Shown here in pieces: positions 1 to 10,196 of a stretch of DNA of 64,000 nt. Source of the stretch: JAICXG01 sp963801255 (GTDB lineage: Bacteria; Verrucomicrobiota; Verrucomicrobiia; Chthoniobacterales; UBA10450); NCBI GenBank assembly GCA_963801255.1, contig CAWDEC010000006.1:1-64000 (forward strand). Direction: 5' to 3'. Below the pieces are notes generated by a model that was not told the origin of the DNA, made no database searches, and saw only the letters and a list, made by a program, of their open reading frames with translations. The translations under genes and the position numbers were made by a program. Numbering within the stretch: position 1 is the stretch's first letter; each line of letters begins with the position of its first letter.

Positions 1-2
1 GG

Positions 3-656
3 GTCGTCGAGCAATCGCTCGCCCGATTATACAGCTCCACGGTCGGGCACCGCGTTCTAGACGAGTATGTCGACCAGGGCCTCTATGAAGGTCAAAGTAT
101 CCTTGTTCTTGATCTGGATAATTGCACCCGCTGCGATGCCTGTACCAGAGGCTGTGTCGAGAGCCACGGGACCCAAACCCACGGCATCCCGATCCCGCGC
201 TTGCTCCGCGCCGGCCGGCGGCTTGATAACTTCCTTGTCGCAACCTCCTGTCGTTCCTGTACCGACCCTCACTGTATGGAAGGATGTCCGGTCGATTCGA
301 TTCATCGAGGCAAGCATTTGCAAATTGTGATCGAGGATCACTGTATCGGCTGCGGGTTATGCGCGGAGAACTGCCCCTACGGCAGCATCTTCATGATCCC
401 TAACGAACGTAACCCTGCCCTCGCACCTGATCCGGAACATGAAGCGAAGACCTATTGGGTCGGCCAACTCAAAGCGGCTAACTGCGATCTCTGCGACGCG
501 GCCGGCGATCTGTTGTCCCCACACCCGGCCTGCGTCGCCGCCTGTCCGCATGATGCCGCATTTCGCATGACCGGCCCGCAATTGCTCGAGCGGGTCATGG
601 GAACGCACGCGCAAGACCTGGCCTCGGCGGGTTTTCGAGCTCCTATGACTGCTTAG
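3..656 (+). CDS. Multi-cluster 4Fe-4S ferredoxin-like protein, 5' end missing
   Basis: The frame is open from base 3, so the protein begins before the window; 217 residues are visible. It carries four cysteine groups: CTRCDACTRGC, then CRSCTDPHCMEGCP, then CIGCGLCAENCP, then CDLC with a later CVAACP. This is the pattern of DmsB-type electron-transfer subunits binding up to four 4Fe-4S clusters. Proteins of this kind in Planctomycetes and Verrucomicrobia often have a cyclic-nucleotide-binding (Crp-like) domain in front; here that part would lie outside the window, so this is inference. The partner oxidoreductase cannot be seen. An internal methionine at 201 would remove the first cysteine group and is not the likely start. 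The gene ends 12 bases from the convergent cyclase gene. Confidence 0.85.
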   Translation, partial: VVEQSLARLYSSTVGHRVLDEYVDQGLYEGQSILVLDLDNCTRCDACTRGCVESHGTQTHGIPIPRLLRAGRRLDNFLVATSCRSCTDPHCMEGCPVDSIHRGKHLQIVIEDHCIGCGLCAENCPYGSIFMIPNERNPALAPDPEHEAKTYWVGQLKAANCDLCDAAGDLLSPHPACVAACPHDAAFRMTGPQLLERVMGTHAQDLASAGFRAPMTA

Positions 657-668
657 ACATTGGGAGAG

Positions 669-2700
669 TCACTTCTCGGATAATTCAATCACTCCTTGCC
701 AGTTTTCCTGTGTCGGACTTTCCGAGAGTTTTACGATCCGGCGCAGATAAAACTCAGCCGGTCCGTCCGCGCCGCCTCGTAACTCACGGGTCCGGTGCAT
801 TGACTCAGCTGCTTGCGGGAATTCGCCCTTCTGGAAATCTTCCAAACCGCCCTCGAAGGTCTTGATCCAGACCTTTTCTCCATTCTCTGCCTCACACCGA
901 CAAAGCAACTCGTGAATGATGACGCTGTGGGTCTTGCCTGCGACCTGGAACTCTCCGAGGCGACGAGTGATAAAGCGATCGCCAAGCTGTGTCCGCACGG
1001 CGTCTGAAATCAGGACCTGAGTGCCCAGATATTTGTTCAATGACTCGAGTCGGGAGGCAAAGTTAGTCGTGTCACCAATCATGGTATAATCAAACCGGAA
1101 AGACGAACCAAGATTACCCGCCAACACTTTGCCGCTATGCACGCCTACGCGGGTGCGCAGTTTTTTCCCGTGCACTTCAAGCTCGGAAAGACAGCGGAGT
1201 TCACAGGCCGCCTCCGTCGCGCGAATGGCGTGTGCCGGTTCGTCGATTGGCGCGCCCCAAGCGGCCATGACAGCGTCACCGACATACTTGATGATGGTGC
1301 CGCGGTTCTTCAGGATACAGCGAGTCGTTTGCTCGAAGTAAGAGATAAGGAGGGCCGAGACTTCTGCCGGATCCAGATCTTCCGAAATCGTGGTGAAACT
1401 CTCCAGGTCGGTGAACATAACTGTAGCGTCGACCACCCTTCCGCCGGGCTGTAAATCGAAATCCGAGTCGGCGATCAAATCGGCCATCTCCGGCGAGAGA
1501 TAGAAGCCGAACGCCTTGCGCAGTTCCTTGCGCCGGCGGGACTCCAAGAGAGTACTGAGAGCTAATACTCCAGACGAGGCCAAACGGAAGCTGGATCGCG
1601 GAAGGGATCAGCCAGGAAGACCAGATGCGTTCGTGCCAGACAAGCCATACCCCTCCGCAGGCGATACTGAGAGAAAGCAACAACGTCACCAAGGTTGCAG
1701 AGAACGGGCGCAGGAAAGAAAGACTGCCGGCGAGAAGACCCACAATTACAATGACCAGAATCTCCCAGTTAGCCGGCATTCGAGTTAGCCACTCACTCCT
1801 GAGAAGGTTTAAAAGGACGTTGGCGTGGACCTCTGTTCCCGGAGTAAAGTCGTGAGTCATTCTCGAATAAGGCGTGGCAAATTCATCCCTCCCCACCATA
1901 AGACCGCCCAGAGCAAACTGGCCACCGATCAAGACGATTTTGTCCTTGAAGAAGCCCGGCGGCACTCCCTGCGGCAAGAGCGCTTCGGCGAAACTCACCG
2001 AAGAAAAGCTTCCGCGTTTCCCATAATAGTTGATCCAATGTGGACCAAGCGATTCCCGCGCCTGACTAGTGATTGGGGAATGCAGAAACTTCGCCGCCTC
2101 CCAGGTACTCGTCGCGCGAAGACCGCTTCCGAAAAACATCCGTCTGACCCCATAATCAGGGTCCATTCCCTCGAAGGCCAAAACTCCCCACCCCGCGGCG
2201 GCTTTTCGCAGGAGTCGGATGGGTGGAGAAAGGCTCTCTGATCTCATTCCCTGCCGTTCTTTGAGGTCGAGGGCGGCGCCCAGGATGACCCGGCCATTTC
2301 TGCGGATGGATTCGGCAAAGGCAGCATCACTTGCCGGATCGGGACCGGGCTGATCGAAAATTACGTCATAGAAAACCAGGCGGGCCTGATCCTGTGTTAG
2401 GCGGTCGAGCAATCGGACATGCAAATTGCGGTCCCAGATGTCGAACTGCTGGTTGAGTTGCCGGGCGGAGTATTCGTCGAGATACACCAGGACGACCTCA
2501 TGCGTTTCGATTTGGGTACGCCAGAGAAAGGGCACATCGTAGCTAAGACGGATGATAGGCTCCGCAAAGGAATAGCGCAGCCACACCAGACCGATTCCGA
2601 TCGCCAGGGCTGCGCCGGCGAGGATCGTTAGGCCCCGAACCAGATGCCTGATCTTGCGAGTCGAAAACCGGTCAAGCCCCATCCTATTGCTCTGCCGCAT
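669..2700 (-). pseudogene. CHASE2-domain class III adenylate/guanylate cyclase, frameshifted
   Basis: Read from 2700 downwards, the first frame gives an N-terminal membrane segment, a CHASE2 extracellular sensor domain of about 280 residues and further hydrophobic segments (to about residue 395). The reading then shifts by one base near 1545-1558, and a second frame (1583 to 669) continues with the linker and a class III cyclase domain. That domain has metal-binding aspartates in FTDLESFT and VGDAVMAAWG, and the purine-recognition region near YTMIGDTTNFASRLE. The protein would sense an external signal and make cyclic AMP or GMP. The start has a good ribosome site (GGGAGGAG) overlapping the stop of the upstream FecR-barrel gene, 21 bases away, so the two are probably one operon. 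A single-base indel in the assembly is as likely as true inactivation. Confidence 0.85.
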
Positions 2701-2721
2701 GGGTCAGGCGGAGACTCCTCC

Positions 2722-5700
2722 CTAGAAATTTAGACGCACCCGCACAGCCAATGTCCGTTCTCGCGGGAGCTCATTGTAATAGTTTAGCGGGTTCAGTTTG
2801 TAGTCTTGATCGGTGATATTGAGAAAGGCGAGAGTGATATCTCCATGGTTCCGGCGGAACCGGAATCCGGCATAGGCGTTGAACTGGAAAATCTCGTCGC
2901 CCGGAAGATCTGCCGTTTTAGGAGGCTGGATATTGCTTTGCTGGGCCCAGTACCCTTCGAGGCGCCAAAAAAAGCCACTCGGATGATTGTAAATCGCGAA
3001 GAGCAGTGCCTGATGCAGGCTGGCCTTCTGGCGGGTGTCGCCCAATATAAAAATGGAGCGAGGAATCTCAGGAAATCGTGTTTGTAGATCGGAAAAGGAA
3101 TACTGATAATTGGCGCCTAACGACCATCGATCGCCGAGAAGTTGGTTAAAGGTTAGAAGGAGATCCTGCTCTTCGTAACGAAGCTGCTGCGCCGTGGAGG
3201 AAGGGACAAACGGAATGTTGGCAATGCCGGGGAAGCTCGGATCAAACGAGGCGTCGAACGTGCCGATGCGGCGATCCACCTCTGATCGTAAAAGAGTGGC
3301 CTGAGCGGCCACGTACGTCCCAGATGCGAACCGGTTTTCGACGAGCAACCCCGCGTTCTCGTATGTGGGAGCTGCCACGGACCCGACAACAGATTCGGGA
3401 ATGATACTCCTAAAGACCTGATTGAACCCGGCGACCTGATTCGGCTCAAGCTGGATACTTTCGTCAAAACTGACGCCCCCTAGCGATCGGGTGTAGGCGC
3501 CGCGCAGGAAAAGCTGGCCGCAAGGATTCCAGATAAGGCCGGCCTTCGGCGAGACGCGGCTACGCGACGATTCCGAGTCAAGAATCGGGGCATTGCGGTA
3601 GTTGGTCGGATATCTCAACCGGTCGTAGCTGATCCCGGCGGTAAGAGAAAGGTTGTGCAACGGGCGGAGAGTATCGTAAGCGTAGAAGCTTTGACGCTCT
3701 AAGGTAGTACGAAAATCCTGAGCCGCAGCAGGGTCACTGAAAAATTCGTTTTGTAACAGGACGGGCAGCGGTTTATCCAAGCGATCGCTGGTGTGAAACT
3801 CGCCCGACTGAAACCGGGCACCCGCGATCAGAGTGTTGCATTCGTTCTCCCAGATCTGATTGAATTCGCCCGTGTAGGTCATGAAGCTACTGTGGTAGTG
3901 CAGATCGAGCGGCAGCGTGAAGGGCGCAATCGCCACGGCTCCAGTTGGGTCGCGAGCAAGAATGATCGATTGGCTCAGAGTGGGCGGCACAACTTGGAGG
4001 TGGTTAAGCACGAGGAAAGGATTAATTCCAACGAGATCGCTCGCTCGGTTCAGGTCGGTAAATGAAATTTCGTCTGCAAGGCGCCCCGCGAGCAGAAGGG
4101 TGTGCAGCCCCGGCCCCCATTCGTGATGATAGCCAATAAGAATAATCGCTGGCTGTTGTAACTCGCGGAAGTGGACGCCAGGTTCAGCCAGGGTTTGGTC
4201 ATAGCGTTGCAAAAGGTCCCCCTGTCGCGTGTCCTGATATTTGGTCTGGAAGAAGATGCTGTCCTGTGGAGTGAGTTGGATCTTAGCCTGACCGTAAGAC
4301 TCAGAACGCGTGATCTCATTATTCGGACGCCGGCCATTGTCATAGAAAAAATCGGTGTCCAGGGAATAACTTACATTGCCCAAAATGCCATACTGAGAAG
4401 CGATTTCGTGTATCTGCCCGCTGCTAAGGTAACTCGAGGTCGAGCTGATGCCGAAACGATTGGCCTCAAAAAGCTTCGAGTATTCCTGTTCCGAGACGAA
4501 TTGAGAAAGTGGTCCGCCGCCAACCGGTGAGAGCAGGTTGGCCAGAAGCAACTCGTTAAACCAGGGGGTTTCATAGCGCAGGTTGACGCGTGTTGGGTCG
4601 CGCAGGGCGTTGTAACTGTTTGCGAGAAAGAGATGAGAGGAAGCGTTCGAGTAATCCGCATCGACCCCACGAGTGGCCTCGCGCAGACTCAAGTCGTCCA
4701 TTCCGTCGTCCTGATAGATCGCCGCGAGGTTGGCGCTCCGAACGGCTCGATCCTGGTCGAGCAGAAACTGTGATCGATAGACCTGTCGATTGTCGTTTAG
4801 TTCGATCGACTTCTCGAGATCGTGGACGGCTTCGTTTATTCGATTGTCCTGGCGATTTTCGATCGCTGAATAGATCCAGGGAGTCGGATCAAGCGGATCC
4901 AGCTCTTTCGCGCGCGCAAGGTCTCTGCGCGATTTATCTTCGTAGCCACCGTTGCTGAAAGCCTTACCAAGATAGCTGTGGAAGATGGAACGATTAGGCT
5001 CAAGAGCAGCCGCGGCCTGCAGGTCACGGCGACCCGCTTCAGCGTCACCTTCGCGGATTAGACAGAGGCCGTGCCCCAGCCAGGCGTCACCAAGCGCACT
5101 GTCCAAAGCAATTGCCGAGTCGAAGGATTCTTTCGCTGCAGTTATTTTGTTCTCCGCACTCAAGAGAAATCCCTTAAGGCTGTGCCCAGCAGGATTGTTA
5201 GGCGCGAGGGTCAGTCCTTGTTCAAGCGCCTTCTTTGCCTCGGGCACCCGGCCGAAACTAAATTCCAATTCCGCTACGCGCGTCCAGGCAAAGCCGAATG
5301 TCTTGTCCGCAATCGTAGCCTCTCGAGCTGCCTTTAGAGCGCCGGTAAGATCGCGTTGAGATTGCCGATAGTAGGACTCAGCGACCCAGTCGCTCGCCGT
5401 TCTTGGCGTGGTGTTGCCAGTCTTCGTCTGCAAGGTCACGGCTGCAATCAGAGTAGAAAGCGCGTTCCGTCCAGGTGCATCGTGACTTATCCTTGTCATG
5501 AGCCGCCTCGCCTTTTCGACCTGACCCACGACGAGAAACAAGCCAGCGCGATAGGTACTTTCCGTCGGCGAAGCGGGCGACCTCCCGGCAGGATACAATC
5601 TTAAGGCGCCAAGCAGGTCCCCTTGCTGGTAGGCTGAAAGTGATCCATTTAAAGCTGGGGAGGTCTGGGGACTAAGTTGCAGGTCGTGCAGGTCAAGAAC

Positions 5701-6426
5701 ACCCGGATAGTAAAGGCACCATTGGATCAAATTAACGGTCATGATCACTGCGGTCTTGGTCGGTTTCTGACCTGGATTGGCGTCGGCCTGCTCACCGCTT
5801 CGGATCACAACCGAGCCTTCCGCATTGAAGACTTCGACTTCCCCGTCGAACATAATGAAGGTGCTGTGGCCATTTGCCGCTACCCTCACGACAAACTCAG
5901 TCCCCCGAACGGCTCCATTCGCAGCCGGAGTTCTCACATTTATTTCACGCGATTTTTCGCGGCTGAAGAAGTAACCCGCACCCTGCTTTACATCCAGAGT
6001 CGGCTTGTCGCCGGCCGCCTCCGGCGCGAGGATCTCACCCTCAAAGAATTCATCAACCCGCATGATGCTTGAATCACTCATTCGAAGCGCGGCGCGGCTA
6101 TCTTCGCCGGTTCGCAATCGATCATGCGCAAGCAGCTTTTGGCCGACAAACGCGGGAGTCCATGGAGTTTTTGGCTTCGCTGCGTCGACAGTATTTTCTT
6201 TCGAGATAACCTCCACCACATTCGGTTTGTTCACGTCCTCCGCAATCGCGCTGGGAAGAAAAAGACCTCCCAAGATCGCAGGGAGGACGAATCTCAGCCA
6301 TTGCCTCGCAGGTGCGCTTCGACAAATCCTACGTCTGCCCGCGGCCTTTTGAACTCTCGGCCAATTCCAGTGACTCATGATAAGGGCTTGGAAAGCAAAG
6401 CACATGGTGGCACTGGTCGACCTCAA
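2722..6426 (-). CDS. FecR-TPR-outer-membrane barrel fusion protein
   Basis: A protein of up to 1234 residues. A hydrophobic signal segment ends at SAIAED near residue 63. A FecR-type domain follows (about 85-215, including VRTPAANGAVRGTEF), then about 340 residues of tetratricopeptide repeats, then from about residue 660 a long beta-barrel region that resembles the C-terminal barrel of TonB-dependent receptors and ends in an aromatic residue (VRVRLNF), typical of outer-membrane barrels. No TonB plug domain is seen. The first codon is TTG; ATG codons at 6405 and 6378 are alternative starts and none has a clear ribosome site. The CHASE2 cyclase lies directly downstream. A periplasmic sensor and scaffold anchored to a barrel is my inference; the ligand is unknown. 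Confidence 0.85.
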   Translation of the reverse strand: MRSTSATMCFAFQALIMSHWNWPRVQKAAGRRRICRSAPARQWLRFVLPAILGGLFLPSAIAEDVNKPNVVEVISKENTVDAAKPKTPWTPAFVGQKLLAHDRLRTGEDSRAALRMSDSSIMRVDEFFEGEILAPEAAGDKPTLDVKQGAGYFFSREKSREINVRTPAANGAVRGTEFVVRVAANGHSTFIMFDGEVEVFNAEGSVVIRSGEQADANPGQKPTKTAVIMTVNLIQWCLYYPGVLDLHDLQLSPQTSPALNGSLSAYQQGDLLGALRLYPAGRSPASPTESTYRAGLFLVVGQVEKARRLMTRISHDAPGRNALSTLIAAVTLQTKTGNTTPRTASDWVAESYYRQSQRDLTGALKAAREATIADKTFGFAWTRVAELEFSFGRVPEAKKALEQGLTLAPNNPAGHSLKGFLLSAENKITAAKESFDSAIALDSALGDAWLGHGLCLIREGDAEAGRRDLQAAAALEPNRSIFHSYLGKAFSNGGYEDKSRRDLARAKELDPLDPTPWIYSAIENRQDNRINEAVHDLEKSIELNDNRQVYRSQFLLDQDRAVRSANLAAIYQDDGMDDLSLREATRGVDADYSNASSHLFLANSYNALRDPTRVNLRYETPWFNELLLANLLSPVGGGPLSQFVSEQEYSKLFEANRFGISSTSSYLSSGQIHEIASQYGILGNVSYSLDTDFFYDNGRRPNNEITRSESYGQAKIQLTPQDSIFFQTKYQDTRQGDLLQRYDQTLAEPGVHFRELQQPAIILIGYHHEWGPGLHTLLLAGRLADEISFTDLNRASDLVGINPFLVLNHLQVVPPTLSQSIILARDPTGAVAIAPFTLPLDLHYHSSFMTYTGEFNQIWENECNTLIAGARFQSGEFHTSDRLDKPLPVLLQNEFFSDPAAAQDFRTTLERQSFYAYDTLRPLHNLSLTAGISYDRLRYPTNYRNAPILDSESSRSRVSPKAGLIWNPCGQLFLRGAYTRSLGGVSFDESIQLEPNQVAGFNQVFRSIIPESVVGSVAAPTYENAGLLVENRFASGTYVAAQATLLRSEVDRRIGTFDASFDPSFPGIANIPFVPSSTAQQLRYEEQDLLLTFNQLLGDRWSLGANYQYSFSDLQTRFPEIPRSIFILGDTRQKASLHQALLFAIYNHPSGFFWRLEGYWAQQSNIQPPKTADLPGDEIFQFNAYAGFRFRRNHGDITLAFLNITDQDYKLNPLNYYNELPRERTLAVRVRLNF

Positions 6427-6485
6427 TCGTCGAGACTTGTTTTTGCAACCAGAGCGGGTTCAGACTTAGAGCTTACCCGACCTCT

Positions 6486-8405
6486 TCAGGGTACCCCGAA
6501 ATAAGCCTCCACGAGAGCGACGCCGCTGGTGCCGTTTTTCCCGCTTACAATCGCAGTATAGGAGTCGACGAGGGGATTGGGGTCGCAGTTCACCCGAGAA
6601 GCGACTGCAGGCATGGTCACGACAATTGCCGATTCGAGGAGGTTAGGCGGCGGGATTCCTGTCGCCATGATCTCGGACTTCTGGCTGCTTTGCCAGTTGT
6701 CGTTCGTCACGATCGTGCCGTTTGGCATGTGCAACTCGAGAACCGGATCCGCTAACGTTCCGGTCACACCTTGACTGCTCAATGAGGGTCCAATTGCTCG
6801 CACTATTATCTTGATCGGCTTCGTTCCCGTGTTGAGAAAGCCACCAATCATCACCTTGGCGCCCGTCTGTACGTAGCCGCGGGTCGAAATGTTAGCCAGG
6901 TCCGCGCCCTGTCCAGCGGATCCACCCAAGGCACCAAGTTCGTATAGCTCGACCAGCCCGACAAGCGGCGAGTCTGTTCCATTCATAATTGCAGTGTAGG
7001 CGCCGGGATTTAGAACCGCCAGGATAACTGACTCCAAGGTATCTTTGGGCTTAAGTACGCCAACTGGACATGTGGCGTTAGTGATCGCAACCTCCTGGGA
7101 ACAATTCGTCATAGGCTGACAGTTCAGGTTGACCTTCCAGTCATTGTTGCTACCCAGAAGGGCTCCAGCGTTGTGTAACTCAAGGTATGGATCAGGAAGT
7201 GGATTCATAACCGCCGGGGAAAGTGATGGGCCGATCGCACGGATGATGACTTTCATCGGCACTGGCGTGGGAGTCATTTGCGGCGGAGGAAATGTTTCCC
7301 TAACGACGAATCCGGCAATGAGCACGTGGTCGCCAGTGCCGACATTCGCGCGGGTTGAGATGTTGGCCGCCCCGTCCGGCAGCAGAAAGAAAACATACTG
7401 CGTCGTGGTCACAACGCCGGTGGACACGTTTATAACGTAGAGTGCCACATTGCTGATCACACCGCCCGCGAGGTCTGGTGAATGGGCTGAACCGAGATTG
7501 AGAACGAGGCTGTCCGAAATCGCACCATTAATCGGGTCGAAGATTAGTCCCGGTGGAAGCGGGCCAATCTCCGCGTAGGACAGACTCTCGCCACCGTCCA
7601 CCTCGATCTGGTAGAAAAACGGCGCGCCTGGGGCAAGTAGCGCGGTGTTCGAACTCACGATCACTGGAGCGTCCGGATCAGACGTAAAGGTTAGCTGCAG
7701 GGTGTCCGTGTTTGATAGGTCACCATCAGTTACCGTTAAGTAAACCAAAAAACTGCCGTCAGACTCCGGCATGCCGGAAATTTGTCCCGACACGGGATCA
7801 ACGTTTAGGCCTTTTGGCAGACTATCTGCACTAAGTCGCGCTTCCGAGCTGCCGCCATTCGTAAGCACCTGGAAATTGAAAGGACTCCCCGTCCTGCCGG
7901 TTGCGCTTGTGATGCTGGTAATGACCGGGCCCGAAGTCGGCGCTGGTTGAACCACGAGGTTGAGGAACGCCTCGGTCGTGCCGTCCAGGTTGCCGGCGAT
8001 AAGTGTGATTGAATAACTGTCAGCAGTGGTTGGATTGCCGACAATGGCGTGAAGCGTAGAGTCAAACGTCAGGCCGGGAGGCAAAGTCCTTTCATCGACG
8101 CTCAAGGTCAGCGCCCCGGTAGCCTCGAACTGATAGCTGAATGCCAAACCACCTGTAGTCATGGCAAAGAGAGGGCTGGTAATTACTGGAGGGGATTGGG
8201 CCTCTGCGGTGATACCATCAATTAAAACGAGAGCGAGCGACAGCAGTGCCAACGACAATTTCTTGGCAGATCGATGTTCGCCAACCTTGTATGATGTGAA
8301 CTCAGTGTTCGATGGAGCACAGCTCGCGGATTGTAATGGATCGAGTTTCGCACTGCGCTCAATTCTGTTTTTCTTTAGTGAATGTTCCGAAGTATTTGTT
8401 GTCAT
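6486..8405 (-). CDS. Secreted protein with putative Ig-like domains and two NISTR repeats
   Basis: About 639 residues from the ATG at 8405, chosen because an AGGA ribosome site lies just before it; an earlier in-frame ATG at 8456 exists. A signal peptide (LALLSLALVLIDGITAEAQ) is followed by three putative Ig (He_PIG-like) domains marked by TLPPGLTFD, LPKGLNVDPVSGQISG and LPPGLIFDPINGAIS. Two copies of a repeat of about 125 residues follow (ANISTR, GGFL, VRAIGPSLS, NDNW, ESAI, GAYTAI). It is a clear paralogue of the larger Kelch protein at 10192-13023, from which the Kelch part is missing. Probably exported or surface-bound; its ligand is unknown. I know the C-terminal repeat only as a recurring module of verrucomicrobial and acidobacterial secreted proteins. 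Confidence 0.85.
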   Translation of the reverse strand: MTTNTSEHSLKKNRIERSAKLDPLQSASCAPSNTEFTSYKVGEHRSAKKLSLALLSLALVLIDGITAEAQSPPVITSPLFAMTTGGLAFSYQFEATGALTLSVDERTLPPGLTFDSTLHAIVGNPTTADSYSITLIAGNLDGTTEAFLNLVVQPAPTSGPVITSITSATGRTGSPFNFQVLTNGGSSEARLSADSLPKGLNVDPVSGQISGMPESDGSFLVYLTVTDGDLSNTDTLQLTFTSDPDAPVIVSSNTALLAPGAPFFYQIEVDGGESLSYAEIGPLPPGLIFDPINGAISDSLVLNLGSAHSPDLAGGVISNVALYVINVSTGVVTTTQYVFFLLPDGAANISTRANVGTGDHVLIAGFVVRETFPPPQMTPTPVPMKVIIRAIGPSLSPAVMNPLPDPYLELHNAGALLGSNNDWKVNLNCQPMTNCSQEVAITNATCPVGVLKPKDTLESVILAVLNPGAYTAIMNGTDSPLVGLVELYELGALGGSAGQGADLANISTRGYVQTGAKVMIGGFLNTGTKPIKIIVRAIGPSLSSQGVTGTLADPVLELHMPNGTIVTNDNWQSSQKSEIMATGIPPPNLLESAIVVTMPAVASRVNCDPNPLVDSYTAIVSGKNGTSGVALVEAYFGVP

Positions 8406-8660
8406 CTTTCGATCCTGCTTGCGACGCCGACACGGCGCTGGTTCAGGTGCATCCATATCCGCGCAAAATTCGGAATTGGCCTTGCGATGTGAATTAGGGA
8501 ACGCTTCATCTTGGCCATTTCGAAGTTAACGTTGGATCCGGCGATCGCGGCAGGCGGCAATCTCAGCGCAGGTCCAGTTCCCCGGGCTCTCGGCAGCCCG
8601 CAGGGGAGATTCGTTGAAACGTCGGGTGACGTAATCGCTTGCGATTTAGACAAGCGAGTT
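8406..8660. other. Intergenic stretch
   Basis: Together with the unsure tail of the ATPase remnant (8661 to about 8850), this separates the Ig-like gene from the recognisable ATPase sequence. I see no gene, tRNA or convincing hairpin. The ribosome site of the Ig-like gene lies at its left edge. Confidence 0.5.
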
Positions 8661-9867
8661 TCAGCCCGTCAATACTTTTTTCAGATATTCGTTTCCTATT
8701 TCCCATCTATCGCATGCGAAACGAGAAACGCAGGAAAGCCGCCGAGAATTTGGGAAGAGGGAGCCCGTTTGTTTCTGTTCGCGCGGGAAACAGGACGGTA
8801 ACAACTGACACCGCGGTGGAAACAAAGCGCATGGAATCAGAACTTTTCGATTCCGTTGCGAGGTGCCTTCGATGACCTTGTATTCACGGCCCTCCTTCCC
8901 AAGCCAGCCCTGGTCCATTGCTTTCTTAGCCCACTTTGAAACTGTTCCCTTAGCGACTCCTAGCTCCTCAGACAGTTGTGTGCAATCAGTCACGCCGTCC
9001 TTGATTAGCTTTCTGAACACGTCCAAAGATTGTGCCGACTCATAATCGATATTGACCTTCCCGGTCTCCGCGTCAGTTGTTATATGCCATTCATAATCTG
9101 GCGCCTCTTTTTGTGTATTTCAGCTTGGTTTTGTGAAACGGGAAACGAAGCGAGCCCCAGTCTTGTCGTCTGAGTGTTTTCTTGCGTCATCGAGTGCCAT
9201 CACCCAAAAGGCGGCATCTTCGCGCTTACTCGTGCCCCGCGCATGCCCATTCCGGCCCGCATGATGAACCATGATGACCGCGATCTTGTGATGACGGAAC
9301 TGGAGTAACCAGTTATTGACTTGCTCCCAAGCAAACGAATCGTTTTCTTTCATCCCGCTAGCCAAAGTCGAGAAATTGTCTAAGACAACCACACTTTGAT
9401 ATTGCGCTCCAGACAATAACCTGTGATCGCCTCTTGAACCTCTCTGTCTGTGATGTTCAAGACTTTCTGAGTCCGGTCGAACAAAATCTCGTGATTAAGG
9501 AACTCGACTTCATCCTCACCTCGACGCAGGCCCCAACCTCGCTCCCGAATTAATTCGGCTGGCATTTCGCCATCAATATAGAGGACTTTGACTGCTTGGT
9601 GGGCTCGCCACGGTCCGAAAGTCCCACCCTCACTTAGCGCTTTGGAGACCCCCAGCGCCAACCATGTTTTCCAACTCTTCTGCAGGCATATATGAAACCG
9701 AGATCGCCCTCACAGAAAAAATCCGCCTCCCAGATCGGGAGCGCGTTTGCAATCTTATCGGTCGCCAGATTTTTACGGCGACTGGTGTCCGCTGCAAAGT
9801 TGGCGGCATCCGCTATTCGCCAGTGACCGAGAACGAAAAGCCGACGCTCGCCATCAGCCCCGTTCAC
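8661..9867 (-). pseudogene. Decayed RepA-like AAA ATPase with C-terminal winged helix
   Basis: Three reading segments on the minus strand join into one recognisable ATPase. From about 9720 the text runs GDLGFIYACRRVGK, a Walker A loop cut by a lost base in an A run (9661-9672), and continues in another frame as WLALGVSKALSEGGTFGPW and the LYIDGEMP motif. A second shift near 9400 leads to VVVLDNFSTLASG (Walker B region) and VIMVHHAGRNG. A TGA at 9118-9120 interrupts the frame, which continues to a winged-helix segment (VTDCTQLSEELGVAKGTVSK). Such RepA/DnaB-like ATPases are typical of plasmids, phages and integrative elements. With two shifts and a stop it is almost certainly non-functional. 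The upstream limit and the reading below 8850 are unsure. Confidence 0.8.
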
Positions 9868-10135
9868 GCGAAGCAGCTGGAGCCAAACGAAACTGTTCGG
9901 TTCCGACGCTTAGGGCGGGCGCTGCAAGGTCTTTGTGCGCCGAGTGGTAAGACCGCGCAGACCGTGTTTCTTTTCGGAAATCTAAATGACTGCGGAACTG
10001 GCGTCCTAAAGCCTTATCGACCGCTGACCGAGCATGAACAAGACCTGTTCCGGCGCAAAGGCATGGAAAACAATCCGCTCGTCATCGAGGCGCTAAACAT
10101 TTTCGAGGGGACGATCGTCGCGTGAACCTTTGCCT

Positions 10136-10196
10136 CGTGATCGACACACCCGAGCCGTGGTCCGCAAGAGTCAGTCGGCGGCATCGGTCGATCACG
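10136..10196. repeat. Inverted repeat across the stop of the Kelch gene
   Basis: A perfect 10-base inverted pair, CGTGATCGAC (10136-10145) and GTCGATCACG (10187-10196), with 41 bases between. It overlaps the last codons and 3' flank of the Kelch protein gene on the minus strand. It may fold in the transcript as a 3' end structure, but there is no T run, so I do not call it a terminator. Confidence 0.45.

Noticed and set aside
9664..10125. Plus-strand frame of 153 codons
   Set aside because: It overlaps the ATPase remnant on the other strand, which has recognisable Walker sequences. The plus-strand translation shows no known motif and no ribosome site.
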